From Haloarcula ordinaria (GTDB lineage Archaea > Halobacteriota > Halobacteria > Halobacteriales > Haloarculaceae): DNA of 64,000 nucleotides. The stretch is from NCBI RefSeq assembly GCF_029338275.1, contig NZ_CP119789.1:2604001-2668000 (forward strand), read 5' to 3'. The translations under genes and the position numbers were made by a program. This document shows positions 51,166 to 60,676 of the stretch, piece after piece (the stretch's first letter is position 1; every line of letters begins with the position of its first letter). Under the pieces are notes generated by a model. The model made no database searches. It was not told where the DNA came from and worked only from the letters and a program-made list of their open reading frames with translations.

Positions 51166-51262
51166 ACAGTATCGTACTACCCGCGCGAGACCCGCTGCCC
51201 GCCTGACCCACAGCCGCTGACCGTACGACGACCGATGAGACGTCGACAGAAATCCGGAACCG

Positions 51263-51544
51263 ATGACAGGAACAGACGAGACGACGGAGCCGACGCCGGA
51301 CGTGGAACAGGCCGTCGAGCAGATGAACGACCGCGGGGCCACAGTCAGGGCCGTCCAGTTAGAGCAGGCGCTGGACCAACTGTGCGCCGACGGCGAGCTG
51401 ACCGACGCCCAGCGGCAGGTCGTCGAGCAGTTGAGCGAGCGCCTCGTCGAGCGCCTGCTCGCAGTCCCCCGTTCGAGTCTGCGAGACGCCGGCCGGACCG
51501 ACGACGCCGATACCGTCGAGACGGCGATCGAGCTGTTCGGGTAG
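51263..51544 (+). CDS. Small haloarchaeal protein resembling the glutamyl-tRNA reductase tail
   Basis: A 93-residue acidic, helical protein. VEQAVEQMNDRGATVRAVQL, LCADGELTDAQRQVVEQLSE and RLVERLLAVPRSSLRDAG resemble the C-terminal dimerisation helices of glutamyl-tRNA reductase; similar stand-alone proteins are known from haloarchaea. There is no catalytic domain, so it is not HemA itself. ATG 51263 is the start. Function uncertain. Confidence 0.6.
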   Translation: MTGTDETTEPTPDVEQAVEQMNDRGATVRAVQLEQALDQLCADGELTDAQRQVVEQLSERLVERLLAVPRSSLRDAGRTDDADTVETAIELFG

Positions 51545-51749
51545 CGTTCGGGACTGTGTCGAGGTGCGCCCCAGCAGCCGTCCTCGGCGGGATGCCGGAC
51601 GAGCGCGAGTCAGTCGAAGCCGAGGAATCGGTGGGGTGAGCTGGCGGTATCACTATATGTATACTACCTCGTCACAGACCCGCTAGCCCGTGGTTTCAAC
51701 GAATTCGAGTGATTAAAGTGAGCCGGACTTGTGGTTCCGATACGAAACG

Positions 51750-52004
51750 ATGACCACCTCAAGTGGGGGAAGCGAAGGGTTCCGCGTTGGTGCCGGGGAG
51801 AGTCCTGGCGACGCCGTACTCAGGTGCGTCGCGGCCGAGAAAGGATGCGAGGTCCTCGACCTCGCGCCGCTACAGGACACCATCGACGTGCATGCCCTTG
51901 ACCAGCTGTTCGAGGCGCCGGGCGTCGAGGCACTCGAGTTCTCCTACGAGGGGTTCGACGTCTCGGTCGAACCCGACCGGATCTACCTCACCGAACAGCA
52001 GTGA
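51750..52004 (+). CDS. HalOD1 output-domain protein
   Basis: An 84-residue protein with the haloarchaeal HalOD1 pattern: SPGDAVLRCVAAEKGCEVLD, LAPLQDTIDVHALDQLFEA and LEFSYEGFDVSVEPDRIYLT. Such small domains are presumed output modules of signalling proteins. ATG 51750 is preferred over an earlier in-frame start at 51729. The gene's 3' end overlaps the 3' end of the convergent DUF7344 gene by 17 bases. Confidence 0.78.
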   Translation: MTTSSGGSEGFRVGAGESPGDAVLRCVAAEKGCEVLDLAPLQDTIDVHALDQLFEAPGVEALEFSYEGFDVSVEPDRIYLTEQQ

Positions 52005-52620
52005 GCGCGCGTTCCGCGCGCACCGTCTTGTCCGCGGCGTCGTAGGACAGCACGTCGAGGGCCGCCAGTTTCGGCAGGTCAACGTGGTGGAGTCGTGTCT
52101 GTAGTGCTTTCGCGCCGACCTCGGCGCGGGTCAGGTCAGTCTCGTCGGCGTCGAGCAGCCGTTCGGTGACCTGGCCCAGCGTCAGCGAGCCGGGCGCCTC
52201 GGCGAGCGACGAGACGATGTACTGCCGGTAGGGCCGAGCGACCAGCGCGGCCACGAGGTCCCAGCGAGGGTCGTCCGTCTGCTCCGGCGACGGGAGCGGG
52301 ACACCGAACTCGGACAGGTCGACGGGGAACGACGGGACGAGTCTGACGCCGTCGGACGACCGGACGATGAGGCCGACGGACTCCAGTTTCGGCAGTTTCT
52401 GGTGATGGAGGCGCAGCCGGCGAGCGCGACGTTCCTCGCTGGTCACCTGCGCCGTCGGCTTTCGCTCCTCGCGGGCGGCGAGCGCCACCGCAAGGTCTCG
52501 TTCCGTGAGCGGGGCGGCGCCGTCCGCGACGAGGGAGAGGATTCGCCGCTGTTGGGCGTCAGCGAGGACGCCTGCGACGAGACGGGAGTCGACCCGACTA
52601 CCCTTGCCTGTGCTACCCAT
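51988..52620 (-). CDS. Tandem DUF7344-like winged-helix regulator
   Basis: A 210-residue regulator with two repeats of the DUF7344-type winged helix: ADAQQRRILSLVADGAAPLT and HHQKLPKLESVGLIVRSSDG in the first, AALVARPYRQYIVSSLAEAP and HHVDLPKLAALDVLSYDAAD in the second. Each has the H(Q/V)xLPKL motif found in the single-domain proteins at 36008, 55363, 57235 and 63395. It is convergent with and overlaps the HalOD1 gene by 17 bases. A tandem arrangement may let it act as an intramolecular dimer. Confidence 0.75.
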   Translation of the reverse strand: MGSTGKGSRVDSRLVAGVLADAQQRRILSLVADGAAPLTERDLAVALAAREERKPTAQVTSEERRARRLRLHHQKLPKLESVGLIVRSSDGVRLVPSFPVDLSEFGVPLPSPEQTDDPRWDLVAALVARPYRQYIVSSLAEAPGSLTLGQVTERLLDADETDLTRAEVGAKALQTRLHHVDLPKLAALDVLSYDAADKTVRAERALTAVR

Positions 52621-52801
52621 GAGGACCTATCGCAAGTATATCCTCTTGGGTACGCTGCCGGAAATATGAGGTATCGGGGCGCGCGTCGACGGCGGTGGTA
52701 CTCGCTGCCGGAGCGGGCGCGTTGCTGGTGCCACTCACCCGACGCACCGGTACGCCGGCGCATGGAAAGCAATTTAGCCGGGCGGGAGCGACTGGCCGGT
52801 A

Positions 52802-54964
52802 ATGAGCCTGTCCGACGCGGACCACGACATCGTGGTCGACGAACTCGACCGGGAGCCCACCCGGGCCGAGGCGGCCCTCTTCGAGAACCTCTGGAGTGAA
52901 CACTGCGCGTATCGCTCCTCGCGGCCGCTCCTCTCGGCGTTCGACTCCGAGGGCGACCAGGTCGTCATCGGCCCCGGCGACGACGCCGCCGTCGTCTCCC
53001 TGCCGGCCCACGACGGCGAGGAGATGTACATCACGATGGGCATCGAGTCGCACAACCACCCCTCGTACGTCGACCCGTTCGACGGGGCCGCGACCGGCGT
53101 CGGCGGCATCGTCCGCGACACGCTCTCGATGGGTGCCTACCCCATCGCGCTCGCGGACAGCCTGTACTTCGGTGACTTCGAGCGCGAACACTCCCGCTAT
53201 CTCTTCGAGGGCGTCGTCGAGGGCATCTCCCACTACGGGAACTGCATCGGCGTCCCGACGGTCGCCGGCTCCGTGGCCTTCCACGACGGCTACGAGGGCA
53301 ACCCGCTCGTGAACGTCTCCTGCATCGGCCTGCTGGAACCCGAGCGGACGCTCACCGCCGAGGCTCAGGAACCGGGCAACAAGCTCGTGCTCGTCGGGAA
53401 CTCGACGGGACGGGACGGCCTCGGCGGGGCGTCATTCGCCAGCGAGGACCTCGCCGAGGACGCCGAGACCGAGGACCGGCCCGCGGTCCAGGTCGGCGAC
53501 CCCTACAGCGAGAAACTGCTCATCGAGTGCAACGAGGCCCTGCTGGACGAATCCCTCGTGGAGTCGGCTCGGGACCTCGGGGCCGCGGGGCTCGGTGGCG
53601 CATCCTCGGAACTGGTCGCGAAGGGCGGTCTCGGCGCGAAGATCGAACTCGACCGCGTCCACCAGCGCGAACCGAACATGAACGCGATGGAGATTCTGCT
53701 GGCCGAGAGCCAGGAGCGGATGGTGTACGAGGTCGAACCTAGAAACGTCGACCGCGTCGCGGAACTCGCCGAGCGCTACGACCTGGGCTGTTCGGTCATC
53801 GGCGAACTCACCGAACCGGGGACGAACTACGTCTGCACCTTCCAGGACGAGACGGTCGTCGACGTCGAGGCGGCGTTCCTGGGCGACGGCGCCCCGATGA
53901 ACGACCTGCCCGCCGAGGAACCCCCGACACAGGAGCGGGACCTCCCGACCGTGAACCTCACCGAGGCCTTCGAGCGCATCGTCGCCAGCCCGAACACGGC
54001 CTCGAAACGGTGGGTCTACCGCCAGTACGACCACGAGGTCCAGGTCCGCACGAGCGTTCTGCCGGGCGACGACGCCGCCCTGCTGGCCATCCGTGAGGCC
54101 GGCACGGGCCTGGCCTTCTCCGCGGGCGCCGACCCCAACTGGACCGAAGCGGCACCCTACGACGGCGCTCGCGCCGTCGCCCTGGAGAACGCCACCAACG
54201 TCGCCGCGAAAGGCGCGACGCCCCACGCCGCCGTCGACTGTCTGAACGGCGGCAACCCCGAGAAACCGGACGTCTACGGCGGATTCAAGGGCATCGTCGA
54301 CGGCCTGGCGGACATGTGTGCCGACCTAGACGTCCCCGTCGTCGGCGGCAACGTCTCGCTGTACAACGACTCGCAGGCCGGCCCGATTCCGCCGACGCCG
54401 ACGCTCGCGATGGTCGGCGTCAAGGAGGGGTACGAGGCCCCACCGATGTCGCTGTCCGGCGAGGGCACGCTCGTCGTGGTCGGCGACCACGCGCTCGACG
54501 GCGACGCCGACCCGAAACTGGGCGGGTCGGAGTACTGCGCCCTCTTCGGCGGTACAGACGCGTATCCCGACCTGCACGCCGACCCGAAGGGGTTCGTCAA
54601 CACCGTCGCCGAAGTGGCCGACGCCGACCACGTGCTCGCCTCGCACGACGTGAGCCACGGGGGCCTGGCGGTCACCCTTGCGGAGATGGTTCACGAGGAC
54701 GCCGGCGCAGCGATTGAAATCGAGACGGTCGAGCGGGGGACCCGGAAGCGTCTCCTCTTCGGCGAACAGCCCGGTCGCGTCGTCTTCGAGACGGCGGACC
54801 CGTCGGCGATCGAGGAGGCGTTCGACGGGGTCGCGCCCGTGACGGTCCTGGGCGAGGCCGACGGTTCGAACCACCTCGAGATCACCGTCAACGACGAGAC
54901 CATGCAGTACCACGCCGGCGAGATCGCCGACCTCCGTGCCACCATCGACGACGAGCTGGCCTGA
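52802..54964 (+). CDS. purL: Phosphoribosylformylglycinamidine synthase subunit PurL
   Basis: A 720-residue enzyme of de novo purine synthesis; it uses ATP and ammonia from PurQ to convert FGAR to FGAM. It is the small PurL type that works with separate PurS and PurQ (not in this window). Signatures: [34 protein letters not shown] near residues 80-100, [15 protein letters not shown], and the second half [20 protein letters not shown] and [19 protein letters not shown] 52802 follows agtgcagcgggagcgactggccgg without a clear TATA box. Confidence 0.95.
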   Translation: MSLSDADHDIVVDELDREPTRAEAALFENLWSEHCAYRSSRPLLSAFDSEGDQVVIGPGDDAAVVSLPAHDGEEMYITMGIESHNHPSYVDPFDGAATGVGGIVRDTLSMGAYPIALADSLYFGDFEREHSRYLFEGVVEGISHYGNCIGVPTVAGSVAFHDGYEGNPLVNVSCIGLLEPERTLTAEAQEPGNKLVLVGNSTGRDGLGGASFASEDLAEDAETEDRPAVQVGDPYSEKLLIECNEALLDESLVESARDLGAAGLGGASSELVAKGGLGAKIELDRVHQREPNMNAMEILLAESQERMVYEVEPRNVDRVAELAERYDLGCSVIGELTEPGTNYVCTFQDETVVDVEAAFLGDGAPMNDLPAEEPPTQERDLPTVNLTEAFERIVASPNTASKRWVYRQYDHEVQVRTSVLPGDDAALLAIREAGTGLAFSAGADPNWTEAAPYDGARAVALENATNVAAKGATPHAAVDCLNGGNPEKPDVYGGFKGIVDGLADMCADLDVPVVGGNVSLYNDSQAGPIPPTPTLAMVGVKEGYEAPPMSLSGEGTLVVVGDHALDGDADPKLGGSEYCALFGGTDAYPDLHADPKGFVNTVAEVADADHVLASHDVSHGGLAVTLAEMVHEDAGAAIEIETVERGTRKRLLFGEQPGRVVFETADPSAIEEAFDGVAPVTVLGEADGSNHLEITVNDETMQYHAGEIADLRATIDDELA

Positions 54965-55088
54965 ACGCCCGCTGTCGACACACAGGCACGGCTGGCTGCT
55001 GAGAGCTATACACCGGGCGAACTGGACGCGGCGGTCAGAAGGGAATCGGACGTTGCTCGACTACCGATGAGACGGGCGTATCGTCCCG

Positions 55089-55289
55089 TCAGACCACCGC
55101 GAACGCGATGCCGAAGGTGATGACCAGGCCGAGGAGCGCGACGCCGGCGCCGGTGAACACCTGCGACATCGTGAAGTCGCTCTGTGGCGCCGTAGAGCGC
55201 AGCGGCGGCGCCCGCTCGGGCAGGTCGACGTTCTCGGGGTCGTAGTCCGGGCGTGACTCCTCGTGATGGTCGTCGTGGTCGTCGGCCAT
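55089..55289 (-). CDS. Single-TM small protein, DUF7550-like
   Basis: A 66-residue protein with an acidic, histidine-rich head (MADDHDDHHEESRPDYDPEN), a proline-rich linker and one C-terminal membrane segment (MSQVFTGAGVALLGLVITFGI). It matches small haloarchaeal proteins grouped as DUF7550 (from memory). ATG 55289 is the start. It is a tail-anchored protein by layout; function unknown. The 124 bases between it and purL hold nothing recognisable. Confidence 0.65.
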   Translation of the reverse strand: MADDHDDHHEESRPDYDPENVDLPERAPPLRSTAPQSDFTMSQVFTGAGVALLGLVITFGIAFAVV

Positions 55290-55362
55290 ATCCAGGGATT
55301 TCACTACTGGGTACGAGTAACTGTCGGATTCGCGTGTCGGAAGGAGGCATCGTGGCGGGCGG

Positions 55363-55968
55363 TCACTCGTCAGTCGACCGGCGCCGCGAGGCGATTCCGT
55401 GGACCGTCGAGAGGACGAGCAGGGCGGCGACGACGGCCGCGCTGAAGACGTTTGCCGCCAGCTGGACCGGCAGGAGATCGAGGTAGTTCGCGACGAACAG
55501 GAACGCCGCCCCGCTCCCGACGCCGCCGTAGTACCTGTGCCAGGGGCGGGCCGGATTCGGCCGGCGTCGAGCCATCACGAGGACGTCCTGCGCGGCGTCG
55601 GTCAACTCGACCCGACCGCCGCGGCGGTCGTACTCGACGACGCCGGCATCGGCCAGCTTCGGCAGGTGACACTGGTAGAGCGCGACGTAGACCCGTTTTC
55701 GCTCTGTAGACCCGACCGAGGTCGCCGTCGACCCGTTCTCCTGGGCGGCGATCTCCTCGGCGAGCGTCCCGAGGGCGACTGGACCGCCGACCTGGTCGAG
55801 ATGTTCGAGGACCCGCCGTCGTCGCTCGTTTTTCAGGAGTGTGAAGACGGCATCGGTCGGGAGTTCTGACGCGCCGACGTCGAACACTGCGGTCGGCCGC
55901 GCGTCCGTCTCGACGACGGGAGACTCCTGCAGGCTACGTGGTTTGCTGAGCGTGTCATTACTTCCCAT
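55363..55968 (-). CDS. DUF7344-like regulator with a C-terminal membrane hairpin
   Basis: A 201-residue protein: winged helix at about 40-120 ([40 protein letters not shown]), then two membrane segments (about 145-190; [20 protein letters not shown] and [19 protein letters not shown]). A DNA-binding domain tethered to the membrane is unusual and could link envelope state to transcription. ATG 55968 is the start. It lies upstream, divergent, of the long hisF leader region. Confidence 0.75.
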   Translation of the reverse strand: MGSNDTLSKPRSLQESPVVETDARPTAVFDVGASELPTDAVFTLLKNERRRRVLEHLDQVGGPVALGTLAEEIAAQENGSTATSVGSTERKRVYVALYQCHLPKLADAGVVEYDRRGGRVELTDAAQDVLVMARRRPNPARPWHRYYGGVGSGAAFLFVANYLDLLPVQLAANVFSAAVVAALLVLSTVHGIASRRRSTDE

Positions 55969-56366
55969 GGAGGGTCACGGCAAACGATAGGTCACACCGG
56001 TACTTCAACAGGGAGAATAGTCCGCTCCCGTTCACGCCGGCCGTCGGGCGTATCGCTCGGCTTATTCAGGCGTATTCGATGGACTGCGACCGGGTGGTCC
56101 GTCCCGGCAACACATGTTTTAGCATATATATAAACGGAATGAATGGTCATAGACGGCACCACGTCTCGCCCGGGCGCGTGAAACGTCGCGGGCATAGTTC
56201 GGAAAGTAGGGGTTACTGGAACCGGGTTCGGGGCCACACAACGCTCACGCGGCTGAATCGGCACGAACCCCTGTTCGAGTCGTCGGAACGGCCTGTGTCG
56301 GTACAGACGGACCTTTGCACCAGTCGAAACCGTCAAACGGCCCTGTGGCGAACCCACGGGTATCCA
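55969..56366. other. 398-base gap before hisF with a strong TATA box
   Basis: Frames on both strands are open by composition only. It has a long AT-rich TATA element (56124-56134) about 240 bases before hisF and self-complementary blocks (aggggtt near 56208 and aacccct near 56270). It may be a structured leader or an independent RNA. Confidence 0.4.
56124..56134 (+). promoter_or_regulatory. Strong TATA element in the hisF leader region
   Basis: atatatataaa, far more AT-rich than its surroundings. Read on the plus strand, it predicts a transcript beginning near 56155 with a leader of over 200 bases before hisF; a minus-strand reading toward 55968 is possible as well. Confidence 0.5.
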
Positions 56367-57182
56367 ATGACGCTGACCAAGAGAATCATCCCCTGTATCG
56401 ACGTCGACGTCGACGAGAACGGGGAGGCGGCGGTGTACACCGGGGTCAACTTCGAGGACCTGGAGTACACCGGCGACCCGGTCGAGATGGCCAAGGCCTA
56501 CAACGAGTCGGGGGCCGACGAGTTCGTCTTCCTCGACATCACCGCCTCAGCGGAGGGGCGCGAGACGATGCTCGAGACGGTCTCGGCGGTCGCCGACGAG
56601 GTGTTCATCCCGCTGACCGTCGGCGGCGGCATCCGGACCAAGGACGACATCAAGGAGACGCTCCGAGCCGGCGCGGACAAGGTCTCTATCAACTCCGGGG
56701 CCATCGCCAGGCCGGAACTCATCGAGGAGGGCGCGGCGGCCTTCGGGAGCCAATGCATCGTCATCTCGCTCGACGCCCGCCGCCGCTTCGACGACGAGGG
56801 CGACCACTACGTCGAGGTCGACGGGGACCAGTGCTGGTTCGAGTGTACAGTGAAGGGGGGCCGCGAGGGCACCGGCATCGACGCCGTTGCCTGGGCCATC
56901 GAGGCCGAAGAGCGTGGGGCAGGCGAGATATTCGTCAACTCCATCGATGCCGACGGCACCAAGGACGGTTACGACATCCCGCTGATGACGGCGGTCTGTG
57001 ACGCCGTCTCGACGCCCGTAATCGCGTCGTCGGGATGTGGGAGCCCGGCTGATATGGAGGAAGTGTTCGTCGAGGCCGGTGCAGACGCTGGGCTCGCCGC
57101 CTCTATCTTCCACTTCGGCGAGTACTCCATCGCCGAGACGAAGGCGTACCTCGACAGCAAGGGCATCCCTGTCCGGTTGTAG
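56367..57182 (+). CDS. hisF: Imidazole glycerol phosphate synthase subunit HisF
   Basis: A 271-residue TIM barrel, the cyclase half of IGP synthase that joins PRFAR and ammonia from HisH to give IGP and AICAR in histidine synthesis. Catalytic aspartates lie in [11 protein letters not shown] (near residue 12) and [11 protein letters not shown] (near 135); phosphate-binding loops are [13 protein letters not shown] and [17 protein letters not shown] 56367 ([14 protein letters not shown]) is fixed by the first strand; the upstream 96 codons are open but not conserved. No other his gene is in the window. Confidence 0.95.
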   Translation: MTLTKRIIPCIDVDVDENGEAAVYTGVNFEDLEYTGDPVEMAKAYNESGADEFVFLDITASAEGRETMLETVSAVADEVFIPLTVGGGIRTKDDIKETLRAGADKVSINSGAIARPELIEEGAAAFGSQCIVISLDARRRFDDEGDHYVEVDGDQCWFECTVKGGREGTGIDAVAWAIEAEERGAGEIFVNSIDADGTKDGYDIPLMTAVCDAVSTPVIASSGCGSPADMEEVFVEAGADAGLAASIFHFGEYSIAETKAYLDSKGIPVRL

Positions 57183-57234
57183 GGGCCAGTAGCGAGCCGC
57201 CAGCAGCCGAGAGAGGCGGTCGGTCCCGTTCGCG

Positions 57235-57558
57235 TTACCGCCATCCGTCCGGGAGGGTTTCGCGGTTGGACTCGATGAGGTCGAGCAGTGGTCGAATCTC
57301 GTCGAAGGCCGGCCCCTCCGTAACGAGGTCGGCGTCGCGGTCCCACTCGATGTAGCCCCGCTTGTCCAGGAGCGGAAGGTGAACGTGTTCGAGTTCGATC
57401 CGGGCCGTCTCCCGGTCCTGCCCTCCCAGCTCGATGTCCTCCGGGATATCGATATCGTCGGTCTGTTGGCCCTCTACGAGCAATTCGACCAGGAGGCGTC
57501 GTCGCAACGGGTCTTCGAGACAGCGTAAGAGCGGTTGCCACTCAGTCCGCTTACTCAT
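57235..57558 (-). CDS. DUF7344-like winged-helix regulator
   Basis: A 107-residue DNA-binding protein: MSKRTEWQPLLRCLEDPLRR, LVELLVEGQQTDDIDIPEDI and the wing ELEHVHLPLLDKRGYIEWDR with the family's H-x-LP-L motif. ATG 57558 is supported by a TATA-like tgataaaaac at 57581-57590 (minus strand), 23-32 bases upstream. It is convergent with hisF, 52 bases apart. Confidence 0.75.
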   Translation of the reverse strand: MSKRTEWQPLLRCLEDPLRRRLLVELLVEGQQTDDIDIPEDIELGGQDRETARIELEHVHLPLLDKRGYIEWDRDADLVTEGPAFDEIRPLLDLIESNRETLPDGWR

Positions 57559-57580
57559 ATCGTAATAAACTACAGTTTCG

Positions 57581-57590
57581 TTTTTATCAG
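57581..57590 (-). promoter_or_regulatory. TATA box of the regulator at 57558
   Basis: On the minus strand, tgataaaaac lies 23-32 bases before the ATG at 57558. Confidence 0.55.
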
Positions 57591-57687
57591 TTTTGGTGAG
57601 AGTCACACATTCGGATATACTCTGTAGACGCCACGGGTGCTTCGGGTTCCGCGAGGGCTTTGTAGCTCGGTCACCAAGGGTTACTCG

Positions 57688-58536
57688 ATGGAATGGCGGT
57701 GTGAGTGGTGCGGAAAACCCCACGAGGAGAACGACCCGCCCTGCGACAACTGCGGCCACGGGACCTACGAGCGGGCGGTCAAACAGGTGAACGACGAGGT
57801 GGCCCCGGGCGGTTCGGTGTGGGTCTGTCAGGACTGCGGCCGCGAGCACATGCGCAACCGGCCGCCGTGCAAGCGGTGTGGCGGGTCGGATTTCGAGCGG
57901 CGGGTCGGCCCGCCGGAGACGGACCCCCTCGACGAGATAGGGACGTCGTGGAGCGACGTCATCGAGGCGAAGTACGTCGTCGGCTACCTCGCCGTCGCGG
58001 CGCTGCTGGCGCTCATCGTCCTCACGACCTTCGGCTTCGTCTCGCTGCCGGGTATCGGGGGCGACGCCGCGACAGCGCCGCCGGCGGTTCCTGACGCGCC
58101 CGGCAGCGCGGACACGGCCGGCGGCCTCGACCTCGCCGCCACAGAGGACGCGTACGTCGACGTGTTGAACGAGCTGCGGGGGGCCGCCGGCGGGAGCCCG
58201 CTCGCCCGGAACGCGACGGTCGACGAGGCCGCAGCCTACTACAACAAGGCCCGCGTCGACGCTCGCTACGGCGACGGTGAGGGGCCGGACCGCGAGGCAC
58301 TGAACGGATTCGGCCTGGCCTGTTCACGCCCGAGCGTCGTCGCCTACGAGGTGGCCTACGACCGAACGGGGCAGTCGGTCGGTGACTTCGACGACGAGTC
58401 GGCACTCGCGACGGCGCTGGTCGAGAGCTACGTCGAGCGCGGCGCGCCCTATCGAGGCGCCGAAACCGGCGACGTCGGCGTCGATATCCACGTCGGCCCT
58501 GACGGACGCGTGTTCGTCACGCACGTGCTCTGCTGA
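57688..58536 (+). CDS. Zinc-ribbon membrane protein with a CAP/SCP-like C-terminal domain
   Basis: A 282-residue protein. Two zinc ribbons occupy the cytoplasmic N-terminus (CEWCGKPHEENDPPCDNC and CQDCGREHMRNRPPCKRC), one membrane segment is at about 95-115 (VVGYLAVAALLALIVLTTFG), and the extracellular C-terminal part (about 145-280) has a CAP/SCP-like pattern: ATEDAYVDVLNELRGAAGGS, DVGVDIHVGPDGRVFVTHVL. CAP domains are known from secreted defence and envelope proteins. ATG 57688 (MEWRCEWCG) is the start. Topology fits zinc ribbons inside and CAP outside. Confidence 0.72.
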   Translation: MEWRCEWCGKPHEENDPPCDNCGHGTYERAVKQVNDEVAPGGSVWVCQDCGREHMRNRPPCKRCGGSDFERRVGPPETDPLDEIGTSWSDVIEAKYVVGYLAVAALLALIVLTTFGFVSLPGIGGDAATAPPAVPDAPGSADTAGGLDLAATEDAYVDVLNELRGAAGGSPLARNATVDEAAAYYNKARVDARYGDGEGPDREALNGFGLACSRPSVVAYEVAYDRTGQSVGDFDDESALATALVESYVERGAPYRGAETGDVGVDIHVGPDGRVFVTHVLC

Positions 58537-58560
58537 GCGGGGAGAGAAGGAGAACCGGGG

Positions 58561-58845
58561 TCAGGCCGCCGACTCGAAGGCGTCAGTGAACGCGTCGGCC
58601 TTCGAGATGACGCGGTCCGTGCCGTCCTCGAGGGCGTCGAGCGCGTCGACGTCCGTCTCGGTCTTGATGGTCAGGACTGGGTCGGTCTGCCCCCCGGACT
58701 GTTCGGGGTTCACGTCGTAGGTCGCCGCCGTCACGCCGTCTGTCTCCAGGAGCGCGCCCTTGATGACGTTCATGAACGTGTGGTCCTCGCCGGCGATCTC
58801 GAGCGAGAGTTCCGTGTCGGATTTATCGATGACGCGAAGGTCCAT
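58561..58845 (-). CDS. rpoL: DNA-directed RNA polymerase subunit L
   Basis: A 94-residue subunit (Rpo11, homologue of eukaryotic RPB11/AC19) that pairs with RpoD in the polymerase assembly platform. [20 protein letters not shown] has the family HTxxN-type motif (HTFMNVI), followed by [15 protein letters not shown] and [15 protein letters not shown]. Length is standard. ATG 58845 gives [14 protein letters not shown]. It is convergent with the zinc-ribbon gene. Confidence 0.93.
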   Translation of the reverse strand: MDLRVIDKSDTELSLEIAGEDHTFMNVIKGALLETDGVTAATYDVNPEQSGGQTDPVLTIKTETDVDALDALEDGTDRVISKADAFTDAFESAA

Positions 58846-58975
58846 ACCGGTGGATTCGTGCCCTCGAACCCATCAACGTGTCGCTTCGAGCGCGTCACGG
58901 ACGAACCGGCCCGGACGCTCAAACAGCGGTGTGAGCCATCCCAAGACAGATGCCCGGACCGGCACCGAAGCCTGT

Positions 58976-60358
58976 ATGGACAGCCCCGAACGGTCGCGCC
59001 GATACGTCCTCCACCTCCTCGGCGTGGGTATCGCGGGGTCCGTCGCCGGGTGTGAGAGCGAGTCCCCGGCCCCAGGCGGACCGAGCAACACCAAGCAGAC
59101 GGTGGTTCCGTCGACGGACAGACCCGCCACGGAGACGACGGCGGCCGCCGGCGACCTGCCGCCCGGGAAACTCGTCCCCACTGACGGCGACGAGAACGAC
59201 AACTTCGGAAACGCCGTCGCCTGCTCGGGAGACAGCGCGCTCGTGGGTGCGATTCGCGACGAAGCCGCCGCTGGCAGCTGGTCAGGCGCCACTTACGTCT
59301 GCGCACGGGAGGGAGGGCAGTGGTCGGTCGGGACGAAGCTCACCCTCTCGGATGGCGACGAATACGACAGGTTCGGAAACGACGTCGCTATCGCCGGTGA
59401 CTACGGCCTTGTCGGTGCCTTTCACGACAGCGACCACGGCGGAAAGCGGGCGGGTGCAGCCTACGTCTTCGAGCGTACGAGCGACGGTGAGTGGACCCAG
59501 CAGGCCACGCTCGTCCCCGACGACCACCAGCGGCGAGCCAACTTCGGCAGTGCCGTCGCGCTCGACGATGCGCGTGCTGTCGTCGGCGCGGCCGCGGCGT
59601 CGAGCGAGAACGGCGAGGAGGCAGGGGCAGCCTACGTCTTCGAACGAGCGGACGACGCCTGGACCCAGCGGGCCACGCTCGCTCCGGCGGACGGCGACGA
59701 GGGCGACCTCTTCGGCACCGAGGTGGCCCAGTCCGGGTCCGTCGTCGCCGTCGGCGCGCCGTTCGACGATGACCCCAACGGGCGACTGGGTGGGTCGGTG
59801 TACGTCTTCGAGGTGTCGGACGACGATACCTGGAGCGAGCAGGCCACGCTCGTCCCCGACGACGGCGACACGCAGGACAAGTTCGGTCGGAGCCTCGACC
59901 TCGACGGGCGGCGTGTGGTCGTGGGCGCGCCGTTCGACGAGGACCCGAACGGCGAGGACGCCGGGTCCGCGTACGTTTTCGACGGGGCTGACGGTACCTG
60001 GGGACTCGACGCGAAACTCACGTACCCGGACGGCATCGAGGGCGACCAGTTCGGCCAGGCGGTCGCCGTGGCCGGCGACACGGTGCTCGTCGGTGGGGGT
60101 GCCGGCCCGGACTTCGACGCCGAGCACGAGGGCCGGGAGATGCCCGGCGACGGGGCCGGCTACGTGGCTCGGTTCGAGCGACACACCGACGGCTGGGAAC
60201 TCGAATCGACGCTCACCGCCCCGGACGGGGACGCAGATGACCTATTCGGCGTCGCGGTCACCCTCGAGGGAGCGACAGCGCTGGTCGGTGCGACCGGTGA
60301 CGAGGACCCGAACGGGGACGGGGCCGGGGCCGCGTACGTCCACAAACTCGACGGGTGA
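58976..60358 (+). CDS. FG-GAP repeat lipoprotein, seven-bladed beta-propeller
   Basis: A 460-residue secreted protein. A twin-arginine signal (SRRYVLHLLGVGIAGSVAGC) ends in a lipobox. A Thr/Pro-rich linker follows, then seven repeats of about 52 residues built on a DGDxxDxFGxxVAxxGxxxxVGAxxD pattern (examples: GDENDNFGNAVACSGDSALV, GDTQDKFGRSLDLDGRRVVV), consistent with a seven-bladed integrin-type propeller. Aspartate-rich loops may bind calcium. ATG 58976 is chosen because it starts the signal; the frame upstream overlaps rpoL. Role at the cell surface unknown. Confidence 0.85.
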   Translation: MDSPERSRRYVLHLLGVGIAGSVAGCESESPAPGGPSNTKQTVVPSTDRPATETTAAAGDLPPGKLVPTDGDENDNFGNAVACSGDSALVGAIRDEAAAGSWSGATYVCAREGGQWSVGTKLTLSDGDEYDRFGNDVAIAGDYGLVGAFHDSDHGGKRAGAAYVFERTSDGEWTQQATLVPDDHQRRANFGSAVALDDARAVVGAAAASSENGEEAGAAYVFERADDAWTQRATLAPADGDEGDLFGTEVAQSGSVVAVGAPFDDDPNGRLGGSVYVFEVSDDDTWSEQATLVPDDGDTQDKFGRSLDLDGRRVVVGAPFDEDPNGEDAGSAYVFDGADGTWGLDAKLTYPDGIEGDQFGQAVAVAGDTVLVGGGAGPDFDAEHEGREMPGDGAGYVARFERHTDGWELESTLTAPDGDADDLFGVAVTLEGATALVGATGDEDPNGDGAGAAYVHKLDG

Positions 60359-60376
60359 CGGCTACCCGGCCGAGAG

Positions 60377-60676
60377 TTAGACCAGCGCGTACACCATCAA
60401 GAGCCCGAAGTACAGCAGGATGAGCGAGCCCAGCGCCTTCAGCCGGAAGGTCCCCAGCGACGCCTCCTCGTCGGCGTGGGCCTCGCGGAACGCCTTGACC
60501 TCCGCGTCGTCGAGGTCGCCGGGGTGATCCAGGCCGCGGTGGAGCGCGAGCCAGGACTCGCGGGCGAACGGTCGCCCGCAGTAGGGACACTCGTAGGTCG
60601 GTGCGTCTTCGGGGACGGCGTAGGCCTCCTCGACCGCCGTGACGGCGTCGATGCCGTCTGATTCGCGGTCGCTCAT
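60377..60676 (-). CDS. C2H2-type zinc-finger protein with a C-terminal membrane segment
   Basis: A 99-residue protein: an acidic head, one C2H2 finger (YECPYCGRPFARESWLALHR...H, about residues 28-51), a charged helix (DLDDAEVKAFREAHADEE) and a C-terminal membrane segment (LGSLILLYFGLLMVYALV). It fits a small haloarchaeal family (DUF7410 from memory). Its start overlaps the stop of the upstream membrane gene by four bases (ATGA), so the two are coupled and may work together near the oxidase. Confidence 0.78.
   Translation of the reverse strand: MSDRESDGIDAVTAVEEAYAVPEDAPTYECPYCGRPFARESWLALHRGLDHPGDLDDAEVKAFREAHADEEASLGTFRLKALGSLILLYFGLLMVYALV

Noticed and set aside
55992..56357. A 121-codon minus-strand frame in the hisF leader region
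   Set aside because: No homologue, odd composition, and the AT-rich TATA element lies in its middle.
56079..56366. A 96-residue N-terminal extension of HisF
   Set aside because: HisF starts at its first barrel strand ([11 protein letters not shown]); the extra residues are not like any family member and a promoter lies inside them.
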